Positions 9,977-16,672 of a stretch of 37,522 nt of DNA are shown here, one piece after another. Positions within the stretch are counted from its first letter, which is position 1, and each line of letters starts with the position of its first letter. The notes under the pieces are model-generated. The model made no database searches. It saw nothing but the letters and a program-made list of their open reading frames with translations, and was not told the DNA's origin. Made by a program: the position numbers and the translations under genes. Origin of the DNA: Anaerolineales bacterium (GTDB taxonomy: Bacteria; Chloroflexota; Anaerolineae; Anaerolineales; Villigracilaceae); the NCBI GenBank assembly GCA_025938055.1, contig JAICQC010000003.1, positions 1 to 37,522 of the forward strand. Reading direction: 5' to 3'.

Positions 9977-10208
9977 TAAGTGTGCGTTCAAGCAATTACC
10001 TGTAGTACCCACCCTAATTGGGCGCGTGTCCATACAGAATAAGAAATTTCAACCAAATCGAATGCAGTACAAATGCAAACAAGTCCCCCAAAACAGATAA
10101 CAACTTTAACAACTTGTCAAAAGAAGGAGTTCACTGTATAGGAATAGTAGCATGTTTCTATAGGACACTAAGGGTGTGATTGTTAAATCAATAGCAAAGA
10201 TATAAATA
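9977..10208. other. Gene-free stretch after the regulator
   Basis: A-rich DNA with no credible coding frame. It precedes (in plus coordinates) the terminator of the minus-strand candidate RNA. Short open frames on both strands have no family resemblance. Confidence 0.5.
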
Positions 10209-10240
10209 AAACAACTTGATGAATTTTCATCAAGTTGTTT
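10209..10240 (-). terminator. Perfect 15-bp hairpin, Rho-independent terminator
   Basis: AACAACTTGATGAA pairs perfectly with TTCATCAAGTTGTT (one more A-T pair outside, two-base loop). On the minus strand it is followed by a T-rich tail (TTTTATTTATA). It would end the candidate RNA starting near 10339. Confidence 0.65.
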
Positions 10241-10339
10241 AGACTTGCGGTCCCGACGGGAAATGAACCGGCGGAGCGTAAATACTGTTTGAAGTCCAAG
10301 TCTTTCTGAATACAATATCTTACTGAGATTTATTTGTCT
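10209..10339 (-). ncRNA. Candidate small RNA with tRNA 3'-end-like core (copy A)
   Basis: On the minus strand a strong promoter (TTGACA, 17-base spacer, TACAAT) is followed about 130 bases later by a perfect 15-bp hairpin with a TTTTATTTA tail, giving a predicted transcript of roughly 131 nt. In between is TCCCGTCGGGACCGC (plus 10247-10261 in reverse), resembling the T-arm/acceptor 3' end of a tRNA, but no 5' half, D-arm or anticodon arm is present. A second copy with the same internal spacing lies at 15868-15980. An alternative is a weak minus-strand open frame (from about 10315 down) or a dead tRNA fragment. Confidence 0.4.
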
Positions 10340-10344
10340 CAGTG

Positions 10345-10373
10345 ATTGTATGGTGTCTATTTTGGTATGTCAA
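10345..10373 (-). promoter_or_regulatory. Strong sigma-70-type promoter, minus strand
   Basis: Minus strand: TTGACA (10373-10368), 17-base spacer, TACAAT (10350-10345). The -35 is a consensus match and the -10 differs by one base. Predicted start is near 10337-10340. No protein gene follows; the next clear signal is the terminator at 10240-10209. An inverted repeat CTGAGA/TCTCAG at 10323-10342 surrounds the start site, and GACAATTGTC lies upstream at 10403-10412. Confidence 0.6.
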
Positions 10374-10454
10374 GCAATTTTTGGTTAATACGTCAAAGTC
10401 GAGACAATTGTCTACGAATGTCCAAACCCTTTGGCTTTTAGCCGGGGACAATTC

Positions 10455-10934
10455 ATGGGTTTCATCAATTTGTGTTATTGGCGTTCTCGAGGGGCTTTGA
10501 GCCCACGACGCGGACTGGTCATAGATCTCAAACAAGTCTTGAAGCGACACAGTTTTCGATCGTGTCTAGGTCGCCCACCGGTGGATATCGCCATCCGTGC
10601 ATTGCCTTTCCTCCCAGCGATCCTGCTTGCCGCGGCATTGAATGCCTTCAACGAAGAGATGACCTATAAGGCGTCATTCTTATCTGTGCCTGAAGATGTT
10701 GTTGGAAGAAGGCACGCGCTGTGGTTGATGGTAGCTTATTTCGGTATCGGTCACTTTTATGGCATCCCATATGGTGTGATCGGTGTCTTGATGGCGGGCT
10801 TTCTCGGATGGTTTCTGGGCAAGTCTGTGCTCGAAACACGCGGATTGGGATGGGCTTGGTTCATCCACTTCTGGCAGGATGTGTTGATCTTCGCCTTTCT
10901 GGCGATTGGTTCGATCACGCCAGGCGGCGGGTAA
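10455..10934 (+). pseudogene. N-terminally truncated CAAX-type (CPBP) membrane protease
   Basis: Only the C-terminal CPBP half is recognisable. It contains NEEMTYKAS (the EExxx(R/K) motif), 'FGIGHFYGIPYG' (second-motif His) and HFWQDV (third motif), with three or four hydrophobic helices between them. From about 10590 on the similarity is good; the 40-45 residues before it are unlike the family, and full members are about 250-300 residues. The upstream part therefore appears deleted or frameshifted. ATG 10455 lacks a ribosome site. If made, the fragment keeps the catalytic motifs but loses the N-terminal helices. A terminator follows at 10959. Confidence 0.65.
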
Positions 10935-10958
10935 ACGGCGCGTCGACAAAATATAACG

Positions 10959-10992
10959 AAACGAGATTGGCGATGAGCGAGTCTCGTTTTTT
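10959..10992 (+). terminator. Rho-independent terminator
   Basis: AAACGAGA and TCTCGTTT form an 8-bp stem (10959-10966 with 10982-10989), followed by T's to 10992. It separates the CAAX-protease remnant from the ABC transporter operon. Confidence 0.65.
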
Positions 10993-11103
10993 ATTTCGCC
11001 ATACTCCACACCATGACTTTCGACATATCCATAATCGTGCTTTGGAGACTGGGGTTGAGCAGGGTTTTCCCGTACCATAGGTTCATCACAAAGGAGTTTA
11101 AAA

Positions 11104-12033
11104 ATGTCTCAACCGATTATCGACGCACGAAATTTGATAGCCGCTTATGGTCCCATGCAGGCACTTAAAGGTGTGAGCCTGACGGTGGAAAAAGGCGAAA
11201 TCTTTGGCTTGCTGGGTCCCAACGGTGCGGGCAAGTCGACTCTGCTTGCCTGCGTGGAAGGATTGCATAAACCCAATCAGGGCAGTGTTCACGTGGGTGG
11301 AATTAACGTTCAAGTTGACTCAACGGCGACCAAACGCCAATTGGGGATACAACTGCAAAGAACCGCTCTTATGGACGACCTGACTGTTGCCGAGTTGGTA
11401 GAAGTCTATGCCGCACTATATGAGGTGTATCTCACATCCAATCAAATTAACGATCTTCTGACACGGTTTGATCTTATTGAGAAGCGTAATACTCTAGCGC
11501 GTCGCCTCTCAGGTGGACAGCAGCAACGTCTCGCGTTGGCGGTGTCCATTGCCAACGACCCGCAGATCGTCCTGCTCGATGAACCTACGTCCGCGCTTGA
11601 CCCGCATGCCCGCCGCGCGGTTTGGGACATCGTCCGCCAGTTGCACGATGAGGGACGCACCGTTGTTCTCACCACTCATGCGATGGAGGAGGCAGAGGCG
11701 TTATGCGGGCGCACCGCCATCATTGACCGCGGTCAGATCGTAGCCTGTGACACGCCTGCCGCGCTGATCGCCAACCTCCAATTGAATTCGATGTTGAAGG
11801 CAACTGTGGAATTGCCATTGGATCAAGTGCGTTCATTGCCAGATGTGAGCAATGCCCGCTACACCGGTCAGCACCTGGAAGTGGAAACTGCCCGCCCCGA
11901 GGTGACTCTGACTGCCCTCCACGAATTGGCGGCGCGTTCCGGTCGCTCGATACGTGATGTGATGTTGCGCCAACCCAATCTGGAAGATGTCTTCCTGAAA
12001 TTGACCGGTCACGCGCTGGCCGAGTCCAGCTAA
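11104..12033 (+). CDS. ABC transporter ATP-binding protein (ABC-2 exporter type)
   Basis: 309-residue nucleotide-binding subunit. It has Walker A GPNGAGKST near residue 40, Q-loop 'IQLQRTALMDDLTV', signature 'LSGGQQQRL', Walker B 'QIVLLDEPTSALDP' and H-loop 'TTHAM'. The C-terminal 90 residues form the extension typical of CcmA/DrrA-like exporters (ending near 'NLEDVFLKLTG'). AAGGAG at 11092-11097 places the start. The permease follows 28 bases later and a kinase/regulator pair after that. This layout is common for drug, peptide or lipid exporters controlled by a local two-component system. The cargo is unknown. Confidence 0.93.
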   Translation: MSQPIIDARNLIAAYGPMQALKGVSLTVEKGEIFGLLGPNGAGKSTLLACVEGLHKPNQGSVHVGGINVQVDSTATKRQLGIQLQRTALMDDLTVAELVEVYAALYEVYLTSNQINDLLTRFDLIEKRNTLARRLSGGQQQRLALAVSIANDPQIVLLDEPTSALDPHARRAVWDIVRQLHDEGRTVVLTTHAMEEAEALCGRTAIIDRGQIVACDTPAALIANLQLNSMLKATVELPLDQVRSLPDVSNARYTGQHLEVETARPEVTLTALHELAARSGRSIRDVMLRQPNLEDVFLKLTGHALAESS

Positions 12034-12061
12034 TCTGCTTAATGTTGAAAGGAATTACCCC

Positions 12062-12790
12062 ATGAAACGCTTTTTGATCCTCACCAAAGCCATGACCCTT
12101 ATGCACCTGCGCAACGGGTATGTGTTGTTCTGGAATTTTGCCTTCCCTGTTCTGCTCATGCTCATCTACGGCGCGGTCATGAGTCAGTACATGGACTATA
12201 TGACGCCCGGCGTCATTGTGCTCAACGCCCTCAGTTTCGGGCTGGTCAGCAGTTCCACCATGATGCTCGAGATGCGCGAAAAGAGCATCCTGCGCAGATT
12301 GCAAGCGACACCTTTGCCTGCAGGACAGTTGATCGGTTCGTACCTGCTGGTCAACGTCATCATTGGTGTTCTGCAAAGTACGCTCATTATTCTGGCGGGT
12401 GTGGTACTCTATAATGTGCCAGTGACTGCCGCCAGCCTGCTTCTCGCCTATCCCATGATCCTTGCCGGACTGCTGGCTTTCATGGCGCTAGGCGGCATCA
12501 TCAGCGGCATGGCGGCAAAAGCCGGGACCGCCACCGCCGTTGGCATGACGATCTATTTCTCGTTGATGTTCATTAGCGACATGGTCTTCCCGTTGGATAT
12601 GTTGCCGGAATGGTTGAGGAACGTAGTGCCCTACCTGCCAGCTTACCCGGTGGTTCAACTCGTCCGTTCCGCCATGTTGGAAGCCACACTTGATCCCAAA
12701 TGGTTGACGCACCTGTTATTGCTCGGCATCTATGGCATCGGCGCGACCCTTATCGCCGCCAGGTTATTCCGCTGGGAGCCGAAGGCGTAA
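12062..12790 (+). CDS. ABC-2 type transporter permease
   Basis: 242 residues with about six membrane helices and the ABC-2 pattern: an N-terminal helix, a cytosolic 'EMREKSILRRLQATPLPAG' coupling-helix region, and a C-terminal 'FPLDMLPEWLRNVVPYLPAYP' segment. AAAGGAA precedes the ATG. It would pair as a homodimer with the preceding ATPase. Directly followed by a repeat element and then the sensor kinase. Confidence 0.9.
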   Translation: MKRFLILTKAMTLMHLRNGYVLFWNFAFPVLLMLIYGAVMSQYMDYMTPGVIVLNALSFGLVSSSTMMLEMREKSILRRLQATPLPAGQLIGSYLLVNVIIGVLQSTLIILAGVVLYNVPVTAASLLLAYPMILAGLLAFMALGGIISGMAAKAGTATAVGMTIYFSLMFISDMVFPLDMLPEWLRNVVPYLPAYPVVQLVRSAMLEATLDPKWLTHLLLLGIYGIGATLIAARLFRWEPKA

Positions 12791-12799
12791 ACAAAAAGC

Positions 12800-12895
12800 C
12801 TGTCATTCTGAGCGATAGCGAAGGATCTCCTCTATAAAATCAGGAACCCTTCGCTATCGCTCACATCGTCCCGATGTCCTTCGGGAGGGTGACAT
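12800..12895. repeat. GTCATTCTGAGCG-type palindromic intergenic repeat
   Basis: GAGCGATAGCGAAGG (12810-12824) is perfectly inverted as CCTTCGCTATCGCTC (12848-12862). The ends GTCATT...GGTGACATA also face each other, and there is a second small stem (CCCGATGTCCTTCGGG) near 12870-12885. Elements beginning GTCATTCTGAGCG are widespread, non-coding and MITE/REP-like in several bacterial groups; that family link is from memory. It sits between the permease and the kinase and could form an RNA hairpin within the operon. Confidence 0.6.
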
Positions 12896-12936
12896 ACTGA
12901 CTTTCCACTTTCCATTTTACCGAGTACACTTTCTAC

Positions 12937-14163
12937 ATGACCGAAGCACACCCGTCTCACCTTGCCAATAGCAATCTTCCCATGTCTGCCAAACACTTTC
13001 AGTTGTATGGCCGGTTCTGGGATGTGGTGTCTTTATTGGCTTTTGGATCTGCCGCCGTATCCGTCATCACTGCCCATTCCGATGCGTTGACCTGGCGCGA
13101 GATAACCGCCGCCGGGTTGTGTGTGGCGCAGGGCGTGTTGTACTTTTTTGCTATTGCACGCAGTGGCTGGCCCATCTCGCGCTTCCGACTGACTTTGTTT
13201 TTTGTCGGCGGACTCGGTTTGTGGTTGCTGGCTTGCTGGCTGAATCCGTTTTTATGGTGGCTGGGTTTCACATACTTCGGACAAATGTTTGGGTTGTTAC
13301 CGATGCAGGCGGTGATCCCCGGCACAGCGGTTCTGACGGCTCTGATTGTCTTGATCATTTCGGAGTGGAAAATTACAGACCTTCCCATCGGCGCTGTGAT
13401 TGGTTTCACGATTCAGTGGCTGGTTGGAATGGTGCTCTATCTTTTCATTTATGCCATTATTCGCACCAGCCGCGAGCGCGCGAAACTCATCACCAAATTG
13501 GAATCCGCCCAAAAGGAATTGGAACTCGCCCATCAACGCGACACCGAACTGGCGACTCTCCAGGAACGCGAGCGGCTTGCCCGTGACCTGCACGATAGCC
13601 TCGGTCATGCGTTGGTTGCCCTGTCCGTTCAATTGGAGGCGATCCAACGCCTCTACAAAGTAGACCCGAATAAAGCCTCCGCACAGGTGGATGAACTCAA
13701 AGACCTCACCCGCGCCAGCATGGATGATTTGCGCCGCTCCCTCGCGGGGTTGCGTGCGCCCGGTTTGGGCGCACGGCGATTGAGCGAAGCCCTGCAAACT
13801 TTAGGCGTCGATATTGGTCAGCGCGCACATCTTGAAATCGAATGCCATGTTGCCGAAGCAGCCAATCAGCTTTCACCTGCATTGGGTGAAACGCTCTGGC
13901 GGGTGGCACAAGAGGCGTTGGCGAATATTGAGCGACATGCCGCCGCGCGCAATGTGCAGATTCGGCTTGATATTGAATCGCAAACTGTGCAGCTCACCGT
14001 CAAAGATGATGGGCGTGGTATGCCCCCTGGAGCTGAAAAACAACCTGGTCATTACGGCTTGCGCGGAATGCGCGAACGCGCCGAGGGACTCGGCGGCGAA
14101 TTAACTTTTACCAGCAATGGACATGATGGCACGTGCGTGAACGTGAAACTGCCCATCCTCTAA
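12937..14163 (+). CDS. Sensor histidine kinase next to ABC exporter (DesK-like)
   Basis: 408 residues: six or so hydrophobic helices (residues 25-180), a short coiled coil with 'TKLESAQKELELAHQRDTEL', HisKA_3 with LARDLHDSLGH (phospho-acceptor His219), and HATPase_c with 'QEALANIERHAAARN', 'VKDDGRGM' and GHYGLRGMRERAEGLGG. No clear ribosome site precedes ATG 12937; an in-frame ATG at 12982 is an alternative. Its regulator follows after about 110 bases that contain a small repeat. Probably senses the state of the membrane or the exporter's cargo. Confidence 0.9.
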   Translation: MTEAHPSHLANSNLPMSAKHFQLYGRFWDVVSLLAFGSAAVSVITAHSDALTWREITAAGLCVAQGVLYFFAIARSGWPISRFRLTLFFVGGLGLWLLACWLNPFLWWLGFTYFGQMFGLLPMQAVIPGTAVLTALIVLIISEWKITDLPIGAVIGFTIQWLVGMVLYLFIYAIIRTSRERAKLITKLESAQKELELAHQRDTELATLQERERLARDLHDSLGHALVALSVQLEAIQRLYKVDPNKASAQVDELKDLTRASMDDLRRSLAGLRAPGLGARRLSEALQTLGVDIGQRAHLEIECHVAEAANQLSPALGETLWRVAQEALANIERHAAARNVQIRLDIESQTVQLTVKDDGRGMPPGAEKQPGHYGLRGMRERAEGLGGELTFTSNGHDGTCVNVKLPIL

Positions 14164-14176
14164 AACTTTTATCTCA

Positions 14177-14280
14177 ACCCATGCCTGATTCTACTCACTC
14201 ATGCTCAAATGCGGTCTGTGACCGCCGTGTATCGCAAGGTCACAGACCTTGTGATAGCAGTGGATACACCCATGCCTGAT
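14177..14280. repeat. Small inverted-repeat insertion flanked by 13-bp direct repeats
   Basis: ACCCATGCCTGAT occurs at 14177-14189 and again at 14268-14280. Between them lies a perfect 11-bp inverted repeat, GGTCTGTGACC (14213-14223) and GGTCACAGACC (14238-14248). The direct repeat contains the regulator's start codon, so the insertion looks like a small mobile repeat that duplicated the start region. The upstream ATG (14181) now opens a 32-codon frame ending at 14279, overlapping the true start at 14272. Confidence 0.6.
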
Positions 14281-14907
14281 CTCATCAAAATTATCCTCGT
14301 CGAAGACCAAACCCTGATGCGTCAGGGTCTCAAAACGATTCTCGATCTGGAACCAGGCTTGCACGTAGTCGGCGAAGCGGGGGATGGTGAATATGGCGTG
14401 CAACTCGCGCTCGAACTGCGTCCCGATGTCATCTTGATGGATGTCCAGATGCCGCGCCTGAATGGAGTGGATGCCACCGCCCAGTTGTGCCGTCAATGGC
14501 CTGAGGCAAAAGTCATTATTCTCACCACCTTTGACCGCGACGATTACGTCTATCAGGGTGTGCGGTCGGGCGCACTAGGATACATGCTCAAGGACGCCCC
14601 TGCCAATAAACTGATCGAAACGATCCGGCGCGTACATGCAGGCGAGGTATTCATTCAGCCCGAGATCGCCTCACGGGCATTGCGCGAAATGATGCGTCCG
14701 ACAACCGCCACAATGGAATCGCTCTCTGAACGTGAGCGTGAAGTGTTGGTCTTGCTTGCGCAGGGCGCATCAAACAAAGACATGGCTGAGAAACTGTTCA
14801 TCACCGAAGGCACCGTGAAAAACCACGTTTCAAACATCCTCGCCAAACTGCAAGCTGAAAACCGCACGCAAGCCGCGGATATTGCGCGGAAGCAGGGCTT
14901 GGTGTGA
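14272..14907 (+). CDS. NarL-type response regulator (partner of the 12937 kinase)
   Basis: 211 residues from ATG 14272: receiver (Glu11-Asp12; phospho-acceptor Asp57 in 'ILMDVQMPRL'; 'MLKDAPANK' Lys) and LuxR-type helix-turn-helix (LSEREREVLVLLAQGASNKD, then 'FITEGTVKNHVSNILAK'). A longer frame from 14209 exists, but its first 21 residues fall in the inserted repeat and do not belong to the receiver fold. Probably controls the ABC exporter just upstream. Confidence 0.92.
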   Translation: MPDLIKIILVEDQTLMRQGLKTILDLEPGLHVVGEAGDGEYGVQLALELRPDVILMDVQMPRLNGVDATAQLCRQWPEAKVIILTTFDRDDYVYQGVRSGALGYMLKDAPANKLIETIRRVHAGEVFIQPEIASRALREMMRPTTATMESLSEREREVLVLLAQGASNKDMAEKLFITEGTVKNHVSNILAKLQAENRTQAADIARKQGLV

Positions 14908-14922
14908 CAAGGAGATTACGTT

Positions 14923-15360
14923 ATGCAATTAACACCTGAAGATGCCGCTTTATTTTTCAAACTTATGCCCGCCTTGCAGACATTTGCGAATAGGCAATTG
15001 CAAATTTTCAAAAAGCTTGACGATGTTGAGTAATACCAGAAGATCTCAAATGAACAGAGAATAAAGCTGCGAAATGTCTTTTACAAAAGGCTCAAACTCA
15101 TTGATAGTTTTGTTCAGGAAAATCCATTTGAATTTACAGTTGAAGAACTTGAAATCGTTTCTGGCTGGAAGAATTTTATTGCGGGCGATTTCTATATTGA
15201 ACGGATTTTGAAGAAACTCGCAATTTTTGTAGGTAACAACAAAGTGTTTGCCGTTTCGGCATGTTTTAGGCGGTATGCCTTTGCCAGTATATATCAAAAC
15301 GGTTCTACTGCCCTTCAAAGGCAAAATTATTTATGACGGATTAATTGAGGGGTATAACAC
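14923..15360 (+). pseudogene. Broken gene for a protein of unknown function
   Basis: AAGGAG and ATG 14923 begin a frame reading MQLTPEDAALFFKLMPALQT...KKLDDVE, then TAA at 15031-15033. The same frame continues (YQKISNEQRIKLRNVFYKRL...SGWKNFIAGDFYIERILKK...GNNKVFAVSA) to about 15262. Similarity then jumps by one base into MPLPVYIKTVLLPFKGKIIY, ending near 15358. So there is one nonsense codon, one frameshift and a lost end. It starts 15 bases after the regulator and was probably cotranscribed with it. I do not recognise a function. Confidence 0.6.
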
Positions 15361-15678
15361 AGTCACTCCTTCGCGGCGCGCATTGCGATACAGGGAGATG
15401 CTTCCCAATTCATAGTCACTTGCCAGGGCTGGTTTAGCTGAAATCAATTGCTTAGCCTCTAACTGGACGGGATAGAGCAAATCCACAAGCTGACGCAATT
15501 CGGCGAAGTAATCGAAACGTGGAGACAGCAGCACAAGCAGATCAATATCGCTGGCAGGGCCTGCTTCTCCGCGCGCCATCGAGCCGTACAAGATGATACC
15601 CTTCAACCGCTAGCGATAGTATTTTTCCAGAGTTTCTTTGCATTTCTGGATAATTGGAATAACGGTTTTCTCGTCCAT
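15331..15678 (-). pseudogene. MNT-type nucleotidyltransferase with in-frame TAG
   Basis: The minus-strand frame from ATG 15678 reads MDEKTVIPIIQKCKETLEKY-Y-R, then TAG at codon 23 (15612-15610), then RLKGIILYGSMARGEAGPAS followed by DIDLLVLL. The GSxARG-x(6)-SDIDLLV active-site motif of minimal nucleotidyltransferases (MntA-like antitoxins, KNTase fold) is intact downstream of the stop. About 115 residues in total, normal for the family. A TTG at 15606 could restart but has no ribosome site. No HEPN toxin partner is next to it. Its 3' end overlaps the previous broken gene by about 30 bases. Confidence 0.7.
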
Positions 15679-15778
15679 AAAATGGATTATACAGCAATTC
15701 CGTATGGCTTGATTATCATCAAACGATTTTGACCTTAAGCCGAATCCGTTTATATCCATCTCTCAGTCATGCTGGGAT

Positions 15779-15817
15779 CGCGGGTTCAATGAAAGATGAT
15801 CATTTATGGAACCCGCG
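15779..15817. repeat. Hairpin built on a tRNA T-arm-like sequence (copy B of repeat family)
   Basis: CGCGGGTTC (15779-15787) pairs with GAACCCGCG (15809-15817), and an inner AATGA/TCATT can pair too. It is followed by GAGCGTAACTGCAAAGCG, which matches the end of copy C (GCGTAACTACTAAAGCG, from 15943). It lacks the GCGGTCCCGACGGGA part shared by copies A and C. Lies in the gene-free stretch 15679-16156. Confidence 0.5.
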
Positions 15818-15867
15818 GAGCGTAACTGCAAAGCGTGCTCAATTCATGGCAAGAACTGGCGTAAAAC

Positions 15868-15904
15868 AACAGAAGAATCGACCATTTGGGTCGATTCTTC
15901 TGTT
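15868..15904 (-). terminator. Perfect 16-bp hairpin terminator
   Basis: AACAGAAGAATCGACC (15868-15883) pairs perfectly with GGTCGATTCTTCTGTT (15889-15904) around a 5-base loop. On the minus strand the tail is TTGTTTTA, as expected for a Rho-independent terminator. Confidence 0.65.
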
Positions 15905-15980
15905 TCAATCTTGGCGGTCCCGACGGGATTAGGGTTCGCGACGCGTAACTACTAAAGCGCTCGGTAAATTGGATAATATT
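15868..15980 (-). ncRNA. Candidate small RNA with tRNA 3'-end-like core (copy C)
   Basis: On the minus strand TTGATG (16014-16009), a 16-base spacer and TATAAT (15992-15987) predict a start near 15980. The transcript would end at a perfect 16-bp hairpin (15904-15868), about 113 nt. The core TCCCGTCGGGACCGC (plus 15914-15928 in reverse) is identical over 15 bases to copy A. The distance to the next shared block (GCGTAA in plus orientation) is 29 bases in both copies. An overlapping minus-strand open frame (MNLKENSQEAEF..., ending 'VVTRREP') is an alternative explanation. Confidence 0.35.
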
Positions 15981-15986
15981 TCGTTC

Positions 15987-16014
15987 ATTATATCGGCACT
16001 GAACAATCCATCAA
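15987..16014 (-). promoter_or_regulatory. Sigma-70-type promoter, minus strand (copy C)
   Basis: TTGATG, 16-base spacer, consensus TATAAT on the minus strand. It points at the tRNA-like repeat and its terminator, not at any protein gene. This is the same arrangement as at 10345-10373. Confidence 0.45.
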
Positions 16015-16156
16015 ACTTTACGAACTCAGCCTCCTGTGAATTTTCCTTTAGGTTCATAACCCAGAAGTCGATGGTTGACAAAAATCGCAAAGCGGGAGTA
16101 GTAATTGAGTAGGGTTGATCATTTCATTGGCATAAAATGGAAGAGTCCTCACTTAC

Positions 16157-16579
16157 TTATGGTTCTGGACTGTCCGGGGAACCAGCTGACGCGTATGCCG
16201 CGCGCAATTCCGCGAGGAGCTTGGATGATGCTATGCCCTTTGTAAGGATACGCTGGATACCCATTTCTTGGAAGTGCATGTTCAATGCAGTGTCTAAATA
16301 AGCTGTCAATATCACGATAACCAAGTCTGGGAAATGGGTTCGTATTTGCCGCAAGGTGGCCAGGCCCAGTCCATCTCGCATCAATGGATCCACCAAGAGT
16401 ATAGGAGGCCGCTTCGACTGTGTTTCTTCCCAGGTTTCAAGGCTATTGGACGCCACTCCGACAACTTCGAAATCAGGTTCTCGCCTCAATCTTGCCTCTA
16501 GTTGTTCTCGTACCAGGCGATGGTTGTCTGCCAAAATGATTTGAATTTTACGCATCTGAACTTCGTCGGCTGTTAACAT
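16157..16579 (-). CDS. Stand-alone receiver-domain protein
   Basis: About 140 residues, a response-regulator receiver with no output domain. It shows 'IILADNHRLVREQLEARL' (acid pocket Asp-Asn instead of the usual Asp/Glu-Asp), 'ILLVDPLMRDGLG' (phospho-acceptor Asp) and LTKG (conserved Lys). It ends with a short Ser/Pro tail. Start candidates are ATG 16579 and ATG 16555 (MRKIQIIL); neither has a strong ribosome site. It lies downstream of the GAF kinase on the same strand (94 bases), so it may be a second phosphate acceptor for that kinase. The receiver resembles the N-terminus of NarL-type regulators, so a lost helix-turn-helix is possible. Confidence 0.75.
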   Translation of the reverse strand: MLTADEVQMRKIQIILADNHRLVREQLEARLRREPDFEVVGVASNSLETWEETQSKRPPILLVDPLMRDGLGLATLRQIRTHFPDLVIVILTAYLDTALNMHFQEMGIQRILTKGIASSKLLAELRAAYASAGSPDSPEP

Positions 16580-16672
16580 ATACACATGTGTACCACGGCG
16601 TGCTCAACGGTACAGGGCTAATTGTCCTGCGGTTAATAGGTCATATGTACGGGTGTTTAGAGAAGTTGGCGG

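Noticed and set aside
10240..10290. Complete tRNA gene on the minus strand
   Set aside because: Only a T-arm/acceptor-like 3' end is present; no anticodon arm, D-arm or matching 5' acceptor strand can be found upstream.
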